A stretch of 64,000 bases of DNA from Lachnoclostridium sp. Marseille-P6806 (GCF_900625025.1 NZ_LR130575.1:248001-312000), one strand, 5' to 3'; shown: positions 17,553 to 27,004, counted from the stretch's first letter. Numbers and translations are program-made. Notes: generated by a model not told the origin, from the sequence alone.

Positions 17553-18377
17553 ATGGCGATTCCTGTAAAGCTCGAGCAATTCGAGGGTCCGCTGGATCTT
17601 CTTCTGCATCTGATCGACATCAATAAAATTGATATCTACGATATTCCGATCGTCCTGATTACGGATCAGTATTTGGCTTATGTGTCCGGGATGGAAGAGA
17701 CGGACATGAATATCACGAGTGAATTCATGGTCATGGCGGCGACGCTCCTCGACATCAAGTGCCGGATGCTTCTTCCGAAAGAAAAGGACGAGGAGGGGAA
17801 CGAGCTGGATCCGCGGGATGAGCTCGTCGAAAAGCTCCTTGAATATAAGCTCTGCAAGGCGATATCCTGCGCCCTGCGCGAGCGGGAGGAGGGCGCCTCG
17901 TTTCAGTATTACCGGAAGCGCAGTCTCCCGAAAGAGGTGCAGGAATATGTCCCGCCGATCGACTATGAGCGGCTGATCGGGGAGCACACGCTGCTCGGCC
18001 TGCAGCGTTTGTTCGACGAGGCGCTGCACCGCGCAAGCGACAGGGTGGATCCGGTGCGTTCCACATTCGGCACCATTGAAAAGGAAGAGATCAACATGGG
18101 GGAGAAAGTTCTGTATATCAAGAATTTTCTCTACGAGCATCGGAGCACGGATTTCCGCTCTCTGCTGGAACAGGGGCGGTCAAAGGAGGAGATCATTGTC
18201 GCCTTTCTTGTGGTCCTCGAGATGATGAAGACCGGCGTCATTGTGATCTCGCAGGAGGGGACGTTCGGCCCGATCATGATCCGCGTTCCGGATGCGGAGG
18301 CTCTGCGGGCGCTGAATATCGGGGAGTTCACGGGCGAGGCGAATTTTACGGAGCCGGAGTCAGATACCCCGCGGTAA
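17553..18377 (+). CDS. scpA: Segregation and condensation protein A
   Basis: ScpA is the kleisin that bridges the SMC heads and ScpB in the bacterial condensin complex, which organises and separates chromosomes. The 274-residue product starts with the family pattern VKLEQFEGPLDLLLHLI and continues with KIDIYDIPI and the helical SEFMVMAATLLDIKCRMLLP segment. It ends in a winged-helix domain (VVLEMMKTGVIVISQEGTFG). ATG 17553 follows AGGAAAGGG; an upstream ATG at 17514 lacks a ribosome site and adds non-family residues. scpB follows after 40 bases. Confidence 0.96.
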   Translation: MAIPVKLEQFEGPLDLLLHLIDINKIDIYDIPIVLITDQYLAYVSGMEETDMNITSEFMVMAATLLDIKCRMLLPKEKDEEGNELDPRDELVEKLLEYKLCKAISCALREREEGASFQYYRKRSLPKEVQEYVPPIDYERLIGEHTLLGLQRLFDEALHRASDRVDPVRSTFGTIEKEEINMGEKVLYIKNFLYEHRSTDFRSLLEQGRSKEEIIVAFLVVLEMMKTGVIVISQEGTFGPIMIRVPDAEALRALNIGEFTGEANFTEPESDTPR

Positions 18378-18417
18378 GCCGCGGAGTAAAGGCAGGAGAG
18401 AGACGGAGGTGTTCGGA

Positions 18418-18999
18418 ATGGATTTACATACGGCGATGGCGGCGGCGGAGGCGATCCTGTTTGCCATGGGGGATTCGGTGGAGCGGTCAGCGCTTGCCAG
18501 AGCGCTGGAGATTTCGGGAGAGGATCTCTCGCGGGTGCTTGCCGGGCTGTCCGACAAGTATGACAGGCCGGATTCGGGGCTTCGCCTCGTGGAGCTGGAG
18601 GAATCGGTCCAGCTTGCGACCCGCACGGAGCTGTATGATTATCTGATCCGCATCGCGCAGGCGCCGTCGCGCCCGAAGCTCACGGATACGATGCTCGAGA
18701 CGCTCTCCATCATCGCCTACAAGCAGCCGGTCACCAAGACGGAGATCGAAGCCATCCGGGGTGTCAACTCGGATTTTGCCGTGGACAAGCTGCTCTCCTA
18801 TGATCTCATTCAGGAGCTCGGACGAAAAGACGCGCCGGGGCGGCCGATTCTCTTCGGAACTACCGAGCAGTTTTTGCGGTCTTTCGGCGTGAAGTCCGTG
18901 GAGGAGCTCCCGGCTCCGAAAAAGGAACAGATCGAGGAGCTCAAGGAGGAGGCGGAGCAGGAAATCGATGCAAAGCTGTCGGGACCTGTCGGTGTCTGA
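18418..18999 (+). CDS. scpB: Segregation and condensation protein B
   Basis: ScpB dimers bind ScpA and complete the SMC condensin. The 193-residue product has two winged-helix domains: AAAEAILFAMGDSVERSALA opens the first, and LETLSIIAYKQPVTKTEIEAIRG with the following VDKLLSYDLIQELGRKDAPGRP forms the second. That second block is the family signature. A Glu/Lys-rich tail ends the protein. GGAGG at 18405-18409 lies eight bases before ATG 18418. A GTG at 18409 overlaps that site and is less likely. It ends the phosphoesterase-scpA-scpB group. Confidence 0.95.
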   Translation: MDLHTAMAAAEAILFAMGDSVERSALARALEISGEDLSRVLAGLSDKYDRPDSGLRLVELEESVQLATRTELYDYLIRIAQAPSRPKLTDTMLETLSIIAYKQPVTKTEIEAIRGVNSDFAVDKLLSYDLIQELGRKDAPGRPILFGTTEQFLRSFGVKSVEELPAPKKEQIEELKEEAEQEIDAKLSGPVGV

Positions 19000-19121
19000 T
19001 GCGGGGAGAAAGCGCGTCGGACGGCGGAGAAAACGCCGGGGAAACGTCCTGCCCCAAAATCCGGAAAACGTGATAAATACAGCGTTTTGCGGTGTTCAGG
19101 AACGGTTAAAATTTTGTCGCT

Positions 19122-19155
19122 TTTACTATTCCTTTTGACATTTCTATGCTATACT
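19122..19155 (+). promoter_or_regulatory. Candidate promoter region of the biotin-dependent operon
   Basis: This AT-rich island lies in the 235-base gap before the carboxyltransferase gene. TTTACT (19122-19127) and TATGCT (19145-19150) are 17 bases apart. A perfect TTGACA (19135-19140) is also present, but it lacks a good -10 box at normal spacing, and TATACT is at 19150-19155. Initiation in this region is likely; the exact pair is unclear. Confidence 0.45.
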
Positions 19156-19234
19156 CTCAAATAGCGCGATTACGGGAACTCAACTCGGATTCCGTTTATC
19201 CATTTATTACATTTCAGAGATGGAGGTCTAAAAT

Positions 19235-20653
19235 ATGAGCAGTTCTTCCAAAGCGGGCATAAGAATCACTTCTTTGCTCGATGAAAACAGTTTCGTTGAA
19301 ATCGGCGCGCGCGTTACGGCCCGTACGACGGATTTCAATCAGAAACCGGAGCAGGCGCCCTCCGACGGCGTGATTACGGGCTACGGCGTGATCGACGGGA
19401 GCCTCGTCTACGTCTACGGTCAGGATGCCTCCGTTCTCGGCGGCTCCGTCGGCGAGATGCATGCAAAGAAGATTGCGAATCTGTATGATCTGGCGATGCG
19501 CACCGGAGCTCCGGTCATCGGCCTGATCGATTCCGCGGGGATCCGTCTCCAGGAATCCACGGATGCGCTGAATGCCATCGGAAGTATTTATGCAAAGCAG
19601 GCGGCGGCCTCGGGCGTGATTCCTCAGATCACCGCGGTGTTCGGAAGCTGCGGCGGCGGCCTGTCCCTGTTCCCGGCCCTGACGGATTTCAGCTTCATGG
19701 CGGACGATGCGAAGCTGTTCGTCAACGCGCCGAATACGCTTGCGGGGAACGTGGAGTCAAAGAATGACACGGCGAGCGCGAAAGCCAAGGCGGCGTGCGG
19801 CAGCGTCGATGTCACCGGCACCGAGGAGGAAGTGATCGCGGCCATCCGCGAGCTGGTTTCTTTCCTGCCCTCGAACAACGATGAGATTGCCTTTAACGAC
19901 TGTGAGGATGATCTGAACCGCGCCAGCGAGAATGTCGCGGCGGGCAGAAAGGACCCCTCGGTCGCTGTTGCGGACGTCGCGGACGACGGCGTGTTCTTCG
20001 AGGTGAAGAAAGCGTTCGCCCCCGAGATGGCGATCGGCTTTATCCGCCTGAACGGAACGACGGTCGGCGTGGTGGCGAACCGCAGCGCGTCCTTTGATGA
20101 GAACGGGAAAGAGGCGGAGACCTACGAGGCGGTGCTTACGCCCGGCGGCTGCTACAAGGCGGAGCGCTTCGTGAGCTTCTGCGACGCGTTCAATATTCCG
20201 GTTGTTTCCTTTACAAATGTGCAGGGCTTCAAGGCCTGCGAGAGAGCGGAGACGAAGATAGCCGACGCGGCGGCGAAGCTGGCGTTTGCTTTCGCCGATG
20301 CCGATGTCGCCAAGGTTAACGTGATTCTGGGAAGCGCGGTGGGAAGCGCCGTCAACGTCATGAACTCCAAGGCTCTGGGTGCGGACCTCACGATTGCGCT
20401 TCCGGATGCAAAAATCGGTATCATGGACGCGAAGCTCGCGGCGCAGATCATCGCGGACGGAAAGAGCGCGGAGGAGATCGCGGAGACCGCGAAGAAATTC
20501 GATGCGCTGCAGAACAGCATCGAGAGCGCGGCGGCCCGCGGCTATGTGGACGAGATCGTCGAGCCGGCTGATCTCCGCAAATATCTGATCGGCGCGATCG
20601 AAATGCTGTATACGAAGCAGACCGTGGTCGAGAAGAAGCACGGCACGGTATGA
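19235..20653 (+). CDS. Carboxyl transferase subunit (MmdA/PccB type)
   Basis: The 472-residue product is a crotonase-fold carboxyltransferase of the PF01039 family. This type moves CO2 between biotin and an acyl-CoA such as methylmalonyl-CoA or malonyl-CoA. Two half-domains are visible. The N half has the GYGVIDGSLVYVYGQDASVLGGSVGEMHAKKI block and GLIDSAGIRLQE. The C half has NRSASFDENG, FTNVQGFKACERAE and GSAVGSAVNVMNSKALGAD. Both oxyanion-type Gly-rich loops (GSCGGG and GSAVGSA) are present. It is the first gene of a five-gene set with a biotin carrier and sodium-pump subunits. The substrate acyl-CoA is not determined by the sequence. GGAGG precedes ATG 19235. Confidence 0.88.
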   Translation: MSSSSKAGIRITSLLDENSFVEIGARVTARTTDFNQKPEQAPSDGVITGYGVIDGSLVYVYGQDASVLGGSVGEMHAKKIANLYDLAMRTGAPVIGLIDSAGIRLQESTDALNAIGSIYAKQAAASGVIPQITAVFGSCGGGLSLFPALTDFSFMADDAKLFVNAPNTLAGNVESKNDTASAKAKAACGSVDVTGTEEEVIAAIRELVSFLPSNNDEIAFNDCEDDLNRASENVAAGRKDPSVAVADVADDGVFFEVKKAFAPEMAIGFIRLNGTTVGVVANRSASFDENGKEAETYEAVLTPGGCYKAERFVSFCDAFNIPVVSFTNVQGFKACERAETKIADAAAKLAFAFADADVAKVNVILGSAVGSAVNVMNSKALGADLTIALPDAKIGIMDAKLAAQIIADGKSAEEIAETAKKFDALQNSIESAAARGYVDEIVEPADLRKYLIGAIEMLYTKQTVVEKKHGTV

Positions 20654-20691
20654 CCGGTCCGCAATCAAATACATTAAGGAGACACAGTTAT

Positions 20692-21444
20692 ATGAAAAAA
20701 CGGTTTTCTATTCTGACGGCTGTTATCGCCTGTGTCCTGAGCTTTATGGTGCTTTCTGCGAACGTCCGGGCAGCCGGAATGTACGATGCTCTGACAGAGG
20801 AGCAGGCGGTTCAGTACGGGCAGCAGCTCGTCCAGCAGATTGCAGAGCTTGAGAAATCAGGGCAGACCGCACAGTACGAGGACGGCGGCGTCTTTTCCGG
20901 AGCCTTTGATTCATGGGAGACGGCGATGGAGACGCTGAAATCGTATCAGGGGCTTTCGGATGCGGCAAGCGCGACGATCAGCGCCGACAGTCTGGTTATC
21001 AATATCGGGATTCTCGGGGAAAACAACCGCACGGCCACCGTTACGATTTCGGCGGATGAGAGCGGGCAGTATACCTCGATTTCCGTATCTGCGGACGAGA
21101 CGTTCAGCGAGAAGATGGAGCATGCGGCGCTGAATACGGTGCTCGGCATGGGCATGGCGTTCTTTGTCCTTATCCTGATCGCTCTGGTCATCAAGTTTGC
21201 ATTCCCTCCGATTGCAGCTTTCGGAAAGCGTGCAGAGGAGAAGAAAAATGCGCCGGCCGCAAAGGCGGCGGCTCCTGCGGCATCGGCATCCGGTGCGACA
21301 GCGGTCACGGCGGCTCCGGCCGAAGAGCTCACGGACGACGGGGAGCTCGTCGCCGTCATCGCAGCGGCGATTGCTGCTGACAGCAGGACCGGAACGGACG
21401 GCTTTGTGGTGCGTTCGATCCGCCGCGCAGGCAGAAGAGCATAA
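20692..21444 (+). CDS. OadG/MmdD-like membrane subunit of a sodium-translocating decarboxylase
   Basis: The 250-residue product has an N-terminal signal-like helix (MKKRFSILTAVIACVLSF) and an extracytoplasmic domain of about 120 residues. A second helix (about 152-175, GMGMAFFVLILIALVIKF) matches the OadG family. The cytoplasmic Ala/Pro-rich segment ends in ELVAVIAAAIAADS and FVVRSIRRAG, the ending of gamma/delta subunits that assemble the complex. Classical OadG is about 80 residues, so this is a long form with an added outer domain. AAGGAGA lies before ATG 20692; the frame continues upstream without a ribosome site. Spacing to the previous gene is 38 bases. Confidence 0.82.
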   Translation: MKKRFSILTAVIACVLSFMVLSANVRAAGMYDALTEEQAVQYGQQLVQQIAELEKSGQTAQYEDGGVFSGAFDSWETAMETLKSYQGLSDAASATISADSLVINIGILGENNRTATVTISADESGQYTSISVSADETFSEKMEHAALNTVLGMGMAFFVLILIALVIKFAFPPIAAFGKRAEEKKNAPAAKAAAPAASASGATAVTAAPAEELTDDGELVAVIAAAIAADSRTGTDGFVVRSIRRAGRRA

Positions 21445-21546
21445 GACAATTATTTCAGGCCAGCGCAGGACGCGGGGCCTGCGCCGCGGAGGCAGACAGG
21501 ATCTGCCGGCGGCGGCCATCCCAAATACTCAGTGGAGGAATTAAAA

Positions 21547-21936
21547 ATGAAAAACTATACCATCACCGTAAACGGCACCGCTTATGATGTAACTGTTGAA
21601 GAGAATGCAGCGGGAGCAGCTCCCGCAGTTCCGGTGAAGAGAGCGGCGGCTCCTGCGGCGCAGGCCCCCAAGGCGGCTCCTGCTCCTGCGGCAGCGGCCC
21701 CGGCGGCGGCAGGAGCACAGGGCGGCATCAAGATTGAAGCGGGTGCGGCAGGCAAGGTATTCAAGATCGAGGCGCCGGTCGGAACGGCTGTCAAAAAGGG
21801 CGATCCGGTCGTCATCGTCGAGGCGATGAAGATGGAGATCCCCATGGTCGCGCCGCAGGACGGCACGGTTGCGAGCATCGACTGCACGGTCGGCGATGCG
21901 GTGGAAGCGGGCACGGTTCTGGCGACCCTGAACTAA
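21547..21936 (+). CDS. Biotin carboxyl carrier protein (MmdC/GcdC-like)
   Basis: This 129-residue carrier swings carboxybiotin between the active sites of the complex. It has a short N-terminal beta segment (MKNYTITVNGTAYDVTVEE), an Ala/Pro-rich flexible linker (about 22-62) and a biotinyl domain. K95 in EAMKMEI is the biotin attachment site. The linker plus domain is the usual design of free-standing carriers in sodium-pumping decarboxylases. GGAGG at 21534-21538 points to ATG 21547 rather than the ATG at 21532. The transcarboxylase gene downstream (23201) lacks a biotin domain, so this carrier must serve both transferases. Confidence 0.93.
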   Translation: MKNYTITVNGTAYDVTVEENAAGAAPAVPVKRAAAPAAQAPKAAPAPAAAAPAAAGAQGGIKIEAGAAGKVFKIEAPVGTAVKKGDPVVIVEAMKMEIPMVAPQDGTVASIDCTVGDAVEAGTVLATLN

Positions 21937-21990
21937 AAAGCGGCTCTGATATTACGAAGCGAAAACTTTTCTGGAGGTCTTGAATAAGTT

Positions 21991-23142
21991 ATGGCATATA
22001 TTGCGAATGTTCTTGAAAACTTATTGAAACAGACCGCGTTCAACAATCTGTACTGGGGCAATTACATCATGATTGCCGTGGCTCTGATCTTCCTGTATCT
22101 GGCGATTGCCAGAGACTTTGAGCCTCTTCTCCTCGTACCGATTGCATTCGGCATGCTTCTCGTGAATATTTACCCCGACATCATCATGTCGATCGAGGAG
22201 TCTCCGAACGGAACCGGCGGTCTGCTGTATTATTTCTACCTGCTGGATGAATGGGCGATTCTGCCGTCCCTGATCTTCATGGGCGTCGGCGCGATGACGG
22301 ACTTCGGTCCGCTGATCGCGAACCCGATCTCGTTTCTCATGGGTGCGGCGGCGCAGTTCGGCATCTTTGTCGCTTACTTCGGAGCCATTGCTCTTGGCTT
22401 TAACGGAAAAGCGGCGGCGGCAATTTCCATCATCGGCGGTGCGGACGGCCCCACATCCATCTTCCTTGCTTCCAAGCTGGGGCAGACGGATCTGCTGGGA
22501 CCGATCGCTGTGGCGGCATATTCCTATATGTCTCTGGTGCCGATCATTCAGCCCCCGATCATGAAGGCCTTTACCACCTCGAAAGAGAAGCGAATCAAGA
22601 TGGGACAGCTTCGTCCGGTTTCCAAGCTGGAGAAGATCATGTTCCCGATCATCGTCACGATTGTGGTCTGCTTTATTCTTCCCACCACGGCGCCGCTCGT
22701 CGGTATGCTGATGCTGGGAAATCTGTTCCGCGAGTCCGGCGTCGTCCGTCAGCTTACGGACACGGCCTCCAATGCGCTGATGTACATTGTCGTCATTCTG
22801 CTGGGCACATCGGTCGGTGCGAAGACGAGCGCGGAGGCTTTCCTGAATATCGCGACCATCAAGATCGTTGTGCTCGGGCTGTCCGCCTTTGCATTCGGAA
22901 CGTTCGCCGGTGTCATGCTGGGCAAGCTCCTGTGCGTCATCACCCGGGGGAAGATCAACCCGCTCATCGGCTCGGCCGGAGTCTCCGCCGTTCCCATGGC
23001 GGCCCGTGTGTCGCAGAAAGTGGCGGCGGAATATGATCCGACCAATTTCCTGCTGATGCATGCTATGGGCCCGAACGTCGCCGGCGTTATCGGCACGGCG
23101 GTCGTCGCCGGAACATTCATGGCGGTATACGGAATCTTCTGA
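21991..23142 (+). CDS. Sodium-translocating decarboxylase beta subunit (OadB/MmdB/GcdB)
   Basis: The 383-residue protein is very hydrophobic with about nine or more helices. It carries the ion-pathway signature ISIIGGADGPTSIFLASKLG, with D152 at the position of the essential sodium-binding Asp. A second conserved block lies in GSAGVSAVPMAARVSQK near the C terminus. In known systems this subunit decarboxylates carboxybiotin and uses the energy to export Na+. The N terminus lacks the extra helices of the longest OadB proteins but is complete for the family. It sits between the biotin carrier and the OadA-like transferase, in one apparent operon. Confidence 0.93.
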   Translation: MAYIANVLENLLKQTAFNNLYWGNYIMIAVALIFLYLAIARDFEPLLLVPIAFGMLLVNIYPDIIMSIEESPNGTGGLLYYFYLLDEWAILPSLIFMGVGAMTDFGPLIANPISFLMGAAAQFGIFVAYFGAIALGFNGKAAAAISIIGGADGPTSIFLASKLGQTDLLGPIAVAAYSYMSLVPIIQPPIMKAFTTSKEKRIKMGQLRPVSKLEKIMFPIIVTIVVCFILPTTAPLVGMLMLGNLFRESGVVRQLTDTASNALMYIVVILLGTSVGAKTSAEAFLNIATIKIVVLGLSAFAFGTFAGVMLGKLLCVITRGKINPLIGSAGVSAVPMAARVSQKVAAEYDPTNFLLMHAMGPNVAGVIGTAVVAGTFMAVYGIF

Positions 23143-23200
23143 TCCCGGAATCACAATGAAATAGTGCCTGCGGCGCTGCCGCAGAGGCATGGAGGAAAAT

Positions 23201-24616
23201 ATGTCTGAAGAACAGGTGAAAAGACCCGTAAAAATTGTGGAGACCGTGCTGCGCGATGCGCACCAGTCTCTGATTGCAACCAGAATGCCGATCGAGGAAA
23301 TGACTCCCATTCTCGATAAGATGGACCGCGTGGGCTACCATGCCATCGAGTGCTGGGGCGGTGCGACCTTTGACGCCTGCCTGCGCTTCCTGAAAGAGGA
23401 TCCGTGGGAGAGACTGCGGACGCTCCGGAAAGGCCTGCCGAATTCAAAGCTGCAGATGCTGTTCCGCGGCCAGAATATTCTCGGATACAGTCATTACAGC
23501 GACGATGTCGTCGAGTATTTTGTTCAGAAATCCATCGCGAACGGCATCGACATCATCCGTATCTTTGACTGCCTGAACGATCTCCGCAATCTTGAGACGG
23601 CGGTCAAAGCGACGAAAAAAGAGGGCGGGCATGCGCAGATCGCTCTGTCCTACACGCTCGGCGATGCTTACACCGAGGAGTATTGGGTCAATATTGCGAA
23701 GCAGATTGAGGAGATGGGCGCTGATTCCATCTGCCTTAAGGATATGGCGGGACTTCTTGTCCCCTACGAGGCGGACAAGCTGGTGCGCGCGATGAAAGCG
23801 GCAACCGGACTTCCGATCGATCTGCACACTCACTACACCTCCGGTGTCGCATCCATGACGCAGCTCAAAGCGGTCGAGGCGGGCTGTGATATCATCGACT
23901 GTGCCATCAGCCCGATGGCTCTGGGAACCTCCCAGCCGGCCACAGAGGTCATGGTCAAGACGTTTCAGGGCACGCCCTATGATTCCGGCCTTGATCTGGA
24001 TCTGCTCTGCGAGATCGGAGACTACTTCCGCCCGTACAGAGAGAAATGCCTTGCCGACGGCCTGCTGAATCCCAAGGTGCTCGGCGTCAATATCAAGACC
24101 CTGCAGTATCAGGTTCCCGGCGGCATGCTCTCCAACATGGTGAGCCAGCTCAAGGAGCAGAACGCCGAGGACAAGTACGAGGATGTTCTGAAAGAAATTC
24201 CGCAGGTCCGCAAGGACTTCGGCGAGCCGCCGCTGGTTACGCCGTCCTCGCAGATCGTCGGAACGCAGGCCGTCATGAATGTGCTCATGGGCGAGCGCTA
24301 CAAGATGGCGACCGGCCAGACCAAGGATCTGCTGAGCGGCAGATACGGCCAGACCGTGAAGCCGTTCAACGCAGAGGTGCAGAAGAAGATCATCGGCGAC
24401 GGAGAGGTCATCACCTGCCGTCCGGCGGATCTGATTCCTCCGATGCTGCCTGAATTTGAAAAAGCGGTGGAGCAGTGGAAACAGCAGCCGGAAGATACCC
24501 TCAGCTATGCGCTGTTCCCTCAGGTTGCGGTTGAGTTCTTCAAGTACCGGCAGGCACAGCAGGAGAAGGTGGACGTCACCAAGGCGGACACAAAGAACGG
24601 CGCATATCCTGCATAA
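23201..24616 (+). CDS. OadA/PycB-type carboxyltransferase subunit without a biotin domain
   Basis: The 471-residue product is the TIM-barrel carboxyltransferase of oxaloacetate decarboxylase, pyruvate carboxylase and the transcarboxylase 5S subunit. It handles oxaloacetate/pyruvate. The metal and catalytic residues are D19 (LRDAHQSL), carbamylated-type K180 (CLKDMAG), H209 and H211 (LHTHYTSG). The PYC_OADA C-terminal domain (FGEPPLVTPSSQIVG) follows. The chain stops without the biotinyl domain of standard OadA, as in the Propionibacterium 5S subunit. GGAGG at 23191-23195 supports ATG 23201. It shares the operon with a second, acyl-CoA-type transferase. Confidence 0.93.
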   Translation: MSEEQVKRPVKIVETVLRDAHQSLIATRMPIEEMTPILDKMDRVGYHAIECWGGATFDACLRFLKEDPWERLRTLRKGLPNSKLQMLFRGQNILGYSHYSDDVVEYFVQKSIANGIDIIRIFDCLNDLRNLETAVKATKKEGGHAQIALSYTLGDAYTEEYWVNIAKQIEEMGADSICLKDMAGLLVPYEADKLVRAMKAATGLPIDLHTHYTSGVASMTQLKAVEAGCDIIDCAISPMALGTSQPATEVMVKTFQGTPYDSGLDLDLLCEIGDYFRPYREKCLADGLLNPKVLGVNIKTLQYQVPGGMLSNMVSQLKEQNAEDKYEDVLKEIPQVRKDFGEPPLVTPSSQIVGTQAVMNVLMGERYKMATGQTKDLLSGRYGQTVKPFNAEVQKKIIGDGEVITCRPADLIPPMLPEFEKAVEQWKQQPEDTLSYALFPQVAVEFFKYRQAQQEKVDVTKADTKNGAYPA

Positions 24617-24645
24617 GGATACGCCCTTAACAAGGACTTTTTCGG

Positions 24646-24681
24646 ACTCCCCAACTGCGCGTCGCGCGGCTGGGGAGCTTT
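24646..24681 (+). terminator. Likely terminator of the biotin-dependent operon
   Basis: CTCCCCA (24647-24653) and TGGGGAG (24671-24677) pair, with an inner GCGCG/CGCG stem. Only CTTT follows, so the T tract is poor. Confidence 0.5.
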
Positions 24682-24724
24682 GCGGTTCCGCTGCGATAAC
24701 GGCAAGATACGAAACAGGATATTT

Positions 24725-26983
24725 ATGAAACGACTGAATGCGGTAAAACGGCTGATGGAAGAAGAAAAGCCGGAAAAAGAGGCTCAGGGAAAGAACATCT
24801 TATTCCCTTCGGATCTGAAAAAAATAATCGGTGCGTCGGAGCCTGGCGAATGGACGGGGGAGCGGCCCGGTGCGTGCGAACATAAGATCAAAGAGATCAT
24901 GCAGCAGGAATTTGCGCCCACGGAGAAGATAGGGGACTACTGGGTGCGGCCGGGACTTTACGATATCAGCGGGGCCATGCCTATCCCGGGAGGCGCTAAT
25001 TTTACCATGCATTCAAACGGTGCAGCCGCGGCGGAGCTCTGCCTGTTTCATCGGAAAGCGGCGGAGCCTTTCGCTGTGATTCCTTTTCCGGTGCATTTTC
25101 GGATCGGCTATACCTATGCGATGATGGTGTTCGGGATTGATATCGAGGAGATCGAATACTGCTACCGTCTGGACGGGCCGTGGAATCCGGCGGAGGGTCT
25201 GCTGTTCGATAAGCGGAACAATCTTTTGGATCCCTATGCCATGGCAGTGGTCGGACAGAGCGCGTGGGGCAAGCGCCGGAACGGGCCCGGAGACTACCGG
25301 GGGCGGGTCGTCAACAATACCTACGACTGGAAAGCCTCTCGCTTTCCACTGATCTCCATGCAGGATTCCGTGATCTACGAACTGCATGTGAGGGGCTTTA
25401 CCGTTGATCCGAGTTCGGGTGTGCAGTACCCCGGAACCTTTGCCGGGCTCATCGAAAAGATACCGCATCTTCGCGAGCTGGGCGTCACCGCCGTGGAGCT
25501 GATGCCCATCATGGAATTTGACGAGACGATGAATTCCCGGGAGTACGGCGGCCGCAAGCTCCTCGAATACTGGGGCTACAATACGGTTTCTTTCTTCGCT
25601 CCCAACACCTCTTATGCCGCCTCCCATGAATACAATTATGAGGGGCTGGAGCTCAAGAACATGGTCCGCATTCTCCATGAGAATGGGATAGAGGTGATCA
25701 TGGATGTCGTGTTCAACCACACGGCGGAGGGCAACGAACAGGGGCCGATCATCAATTTCAAGGGCTTCGGCAACAACATCAGCTATATGCTGGATCGAGA
25801 CGGTCGTTACTACAATTTCAGCGGCTGCGGCAATACATTCAACTGCAATCATCCCCTGATTCAGAAATACATCATGGAATGTCTCCGCTACTGGGTCACG
25901 GAGTACCGCATCGACGGCTTCCGCTTTGATCTGGCGAGCATCATGGGAAGAAACCGCGATGGCTCGCCGATGGAAAATCCGCCCCTCCTTGAGAATCTGG
26001 CGGACGATTCCATTCTGGGGAAAACAAAGCTCATCGCGGAGGCATGGGACGCGGGCGGGCTCTATCAGGTCGGAAAGTTTCCCGCCTACAAGCGCTGGGC
26101 GGAGTGGAACGGCTCGTACCGCGACTGCCTGAGAGACTATCTCAAGGGAAATTACTGGAACGCGAGAGAGACGGCCGACCGCATCATCGGCTCGCCCGAT
26201 CTCTATCACGGCGTCTATGAGGGCTATACCTCCTCCGTCAATTTTCTGACCTGCCATGACGGCTTTACGCTGCGGGACCTCTATTCCTATAATGAAAAGC
26301 ACAACGAGGCCAACGGCTGGGGCAATACTGACGGCGCGAACGACAACCGGAGCTGGAACTGCGGCGCAGAGGGAGAAACCGACGATCCCGCTGTCAATGC
26401 GCTCCGCCGGAAGATGATGTGCAATGCGATCACGGTGCTCATGTGCAGCCGGGGAACGCCGATGATCCTTGCCGGCGATGAGTTCTGCAATACACAGTTC
26501 GGCAACAACAATTCCTACTGTCAGGACAACGAGATCAGCTGGCTTAACTGGCGGCAGAAAGACGAAAACCGGACATATTTTGAATTTTATCGCAACATGA
26601 TCGCATTCCGCAAAAAGCATCCCTGCATTTCAAGGACGCTTCTGGAGGCAGCCTGCGGCCTCCCGCCGGTCATGACTTGCGGGATCGACGCGGAGCATCC
26701 CTACGTAGATGAGAATACGAGTACCCTCTGTGTGCTGTTTTCGGGGCGGCAGCACGAGGATGCGCCGGACGATGGAGTATTTCTTGTGATCAACAGCTAC
26801 TGGGAGCCGTGCGAGGTGATTCTTCCGGCGCTGCCCGGAGGATATCACTGGCAGATGGAGGTCAATACGGGGGGTGACGACGGCGCCCGTTTTTTTGCGC
26901 GGCCTCTCTCCTTTGAGGGGAGAGTGACGGCGCTGGCAGAGCCCCGCAGCGTGCTGGTGTTTTCACTCTATCAGGGATGGTAG
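24725..26983 (+). CDS. Glycogen debranching/isoamylase-type glycoside hydrolase (GH13)
   Basis: The 752-residue enzyme likely hydrolyses alpha-1,6 branches of glycogen or maltodextrin in the cytoplasm; no signal peptide is present. A CBM48-like N-terminal domain (about 80-190) precedes the GH13 barrel. Catalytic residues are D402 (nucleophile, GFRFDLAS), E439 (acid, IAEAWD) and D512 (CHDGFT). The region I box reads DVVFNHTAEG. The GNNNSYCQDNEISWLNW block is typical of GlgX/TreX debranching enzymes. ATG 24725 is preceded by AGGAT. No other glycogen genes are in the window. It could also be annotated as pullulanase. Confidence 0.88.
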   Translation: MKRLNAVKRLMEEEKPEKEAQGKNILFPSDLKKIIGASEPGEWTGERPGACEHKIKEIMQQEFAPTEKIGDYWVRPGLYDISGAMPIPGGANFTMHSNGAAAAELCLFHRKAAEPFAVIPFPVHFRIGYTYAMMVFGIDIEEIEYCYRLDGPWNPAEGLLFDKRNNLLDPYAMAVVGQSAWGKRRNGPGDYRGRVVNNTYDWKASRFPLISMQDSVIYELHVRGFTVDPSSGVQYPGTFAGLIEKIPHLRELGVTAVELMPIMEFDETMNSREYGGRKLLEYWGYNTVSFFAPNTSYAASHEYNYEGLELKNMVRILHENGIEVIMDVVFNHTAEGNEQGPIINFKGFGNNISYMLDRDGRYYNFSGCGNTFNCNHPLIQKYIMECLRYWVTEYRIDGFRFDLASIMGRNRDGSPMENPPLLENLADDSILGKTKLIAEAWDAGGLYQVGKFPAYKRWAEWNGSYRDCLRDYLKGNYWNARETADRIIGSPDLYHGVYEGYTSSVNFLTCHDGFTLRDLYSYNEKHNEANGWGNTDGANDNRSWNCGAEGETDDPAVNALRRKMMCNAITVLMCSRGTPMILAGDEFCNTQFGNNNSYCQDNEISWLNWRQKDENRTYFEFYRNMIAFRKKHPCISRTLLEAACGLPPVMTCGIDAEHPYVDENTSTLCVLFSGRQHEDAPDDGVFLVINSYWEPCEVILPALPGGYHWQMEVNTGGDDGARFFARPLSFEGRVTALAEPRSVLVFSLYQGW

Positions 26984-27004
26984 CTTTCGGAGGTTGCGGC
27001 TCTT

